The translations under genes and the position numbers were made by a program. The notes beneath the pieces are model-generated. The model saw nothing but the letters and a program-made list of their open reading frames with translations, ran no database searches and was not told where the DNA came from. A stretch of 16,138 bases of DNA from Candidatus Bathyarchaeota archaeon (GTDB lineage Archaea > Thermoproteota > Bathyarchaeia > 40CM-2-53-6), in NCBI GenBank assembly GCA_005888695.1, contig VBBH01000105.1:1-16138 (forward strand), read 5' to 3'. Each line of letters opens with the position of its first letter. Position 1 is the stretch's first letter. Shown here one piece after another: positions 16,007 to 16,138 of the stretch.

Positions 16007-16138
16007 TCAAGACGAGCCCCTATAGTCGCTGATTATGATGATTGCTTAGGATATTACCTTCTAGCAACAGAAAGGGTGGGACATCCTAACCCAAAATTAC
16101 AGTATCCTAAATACGAAATCACTGGATGTGAGGCTCAT
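16007..16138. promoter_or_regulatory. Upstream region of the methyltransferase operon with three ATCCTAA/TTAGGAT heptamers
   Basis: The heptamer occurs at 16046-16052 (TTAGGAT), 16083-16089 (ATCCTAA) and 16104-16110 (ATCCTAA). The two direct copies start 21 bp apart, two helical turns, and the third is inverted. This fits binding sites for a regulator, but no known operator is recognised. AT-rich elements such as TAATAT on the minus strand (about 16051-16060) might be a TATA box. No coding frame of note was seen in this stretch. Confidence 0.35.

Overview
The window looks like chromosomal DNA from an archaeon, most plausibly a soil or sediment member of the Thermoproteota/Nitrososphaeria-Bathyarchaeia sphere. 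This assignment is tentative. It rests on the giant secreted protein built of Ser/Thr-rich Ig-like repeats, a TTTAAG box about 26 nt upstream of a GTG start with no visible Shine-Dalgarno site (typical of archaeal leaderless genes), and a GTGAT-type ribosome site at another gene. No rRNA, tRNA, CRISPR array or insertion sequence was recognised.

Region 1 (1-12294, minus strand) is one gene. Reading all 4,098 codons by hand gave no in-frame stop, and the gene runs off the left edge of the window. It encodes an N-terminal membrane segment, a purple-acid-phosphatase-like metallophosphoesterase domain with every expected metal ligand, and then at least 37 tandem Ig-like domains of about 100 residues each. 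The repeats fall into two subfamilies arranged in alternating blocks. Most have a conserved pair of cysteines, and the spacing of the pair differs between the subfamilies. The product is probably a surface-anchored or secreted phosphatase on a very long, stiff stalk.

Region 2 (12295-12651) is the spacer between the giant gene and the divergent rightward genes. It holds a good Shine-Dalgarno site for the giant gene, a perfect 7-bp inverted repeat and a possible TATA element.

Region 3 (12652-13785, plus strand) has a 75-residue acidic protein with a single CxxC knuckle, followed by a complete aldo-keto reductase with an intact catalytic tetrad.

Region 4 (13807-16006, minus strand) looks like a three-gene operon, transcribed toward the aldo-keto reductase. 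Its order is a class I SAM methyltransferase carrying an apparent one-base frameshift near its 3' end, a second and different class I SAM methyltransferase that overlaps the repaired end of the first by 8 nt, and a RusA-like protein with degenerate catalytic acids. The 132 nt upstream of this operon contain three copies of the heptamer TTAGGAT/ATCCTAA.

The most unusual item is the giant phosphatase-repeat protein. The second is the methyltransferase frameshift, where the restored frame joins the next gene almost perfectly.
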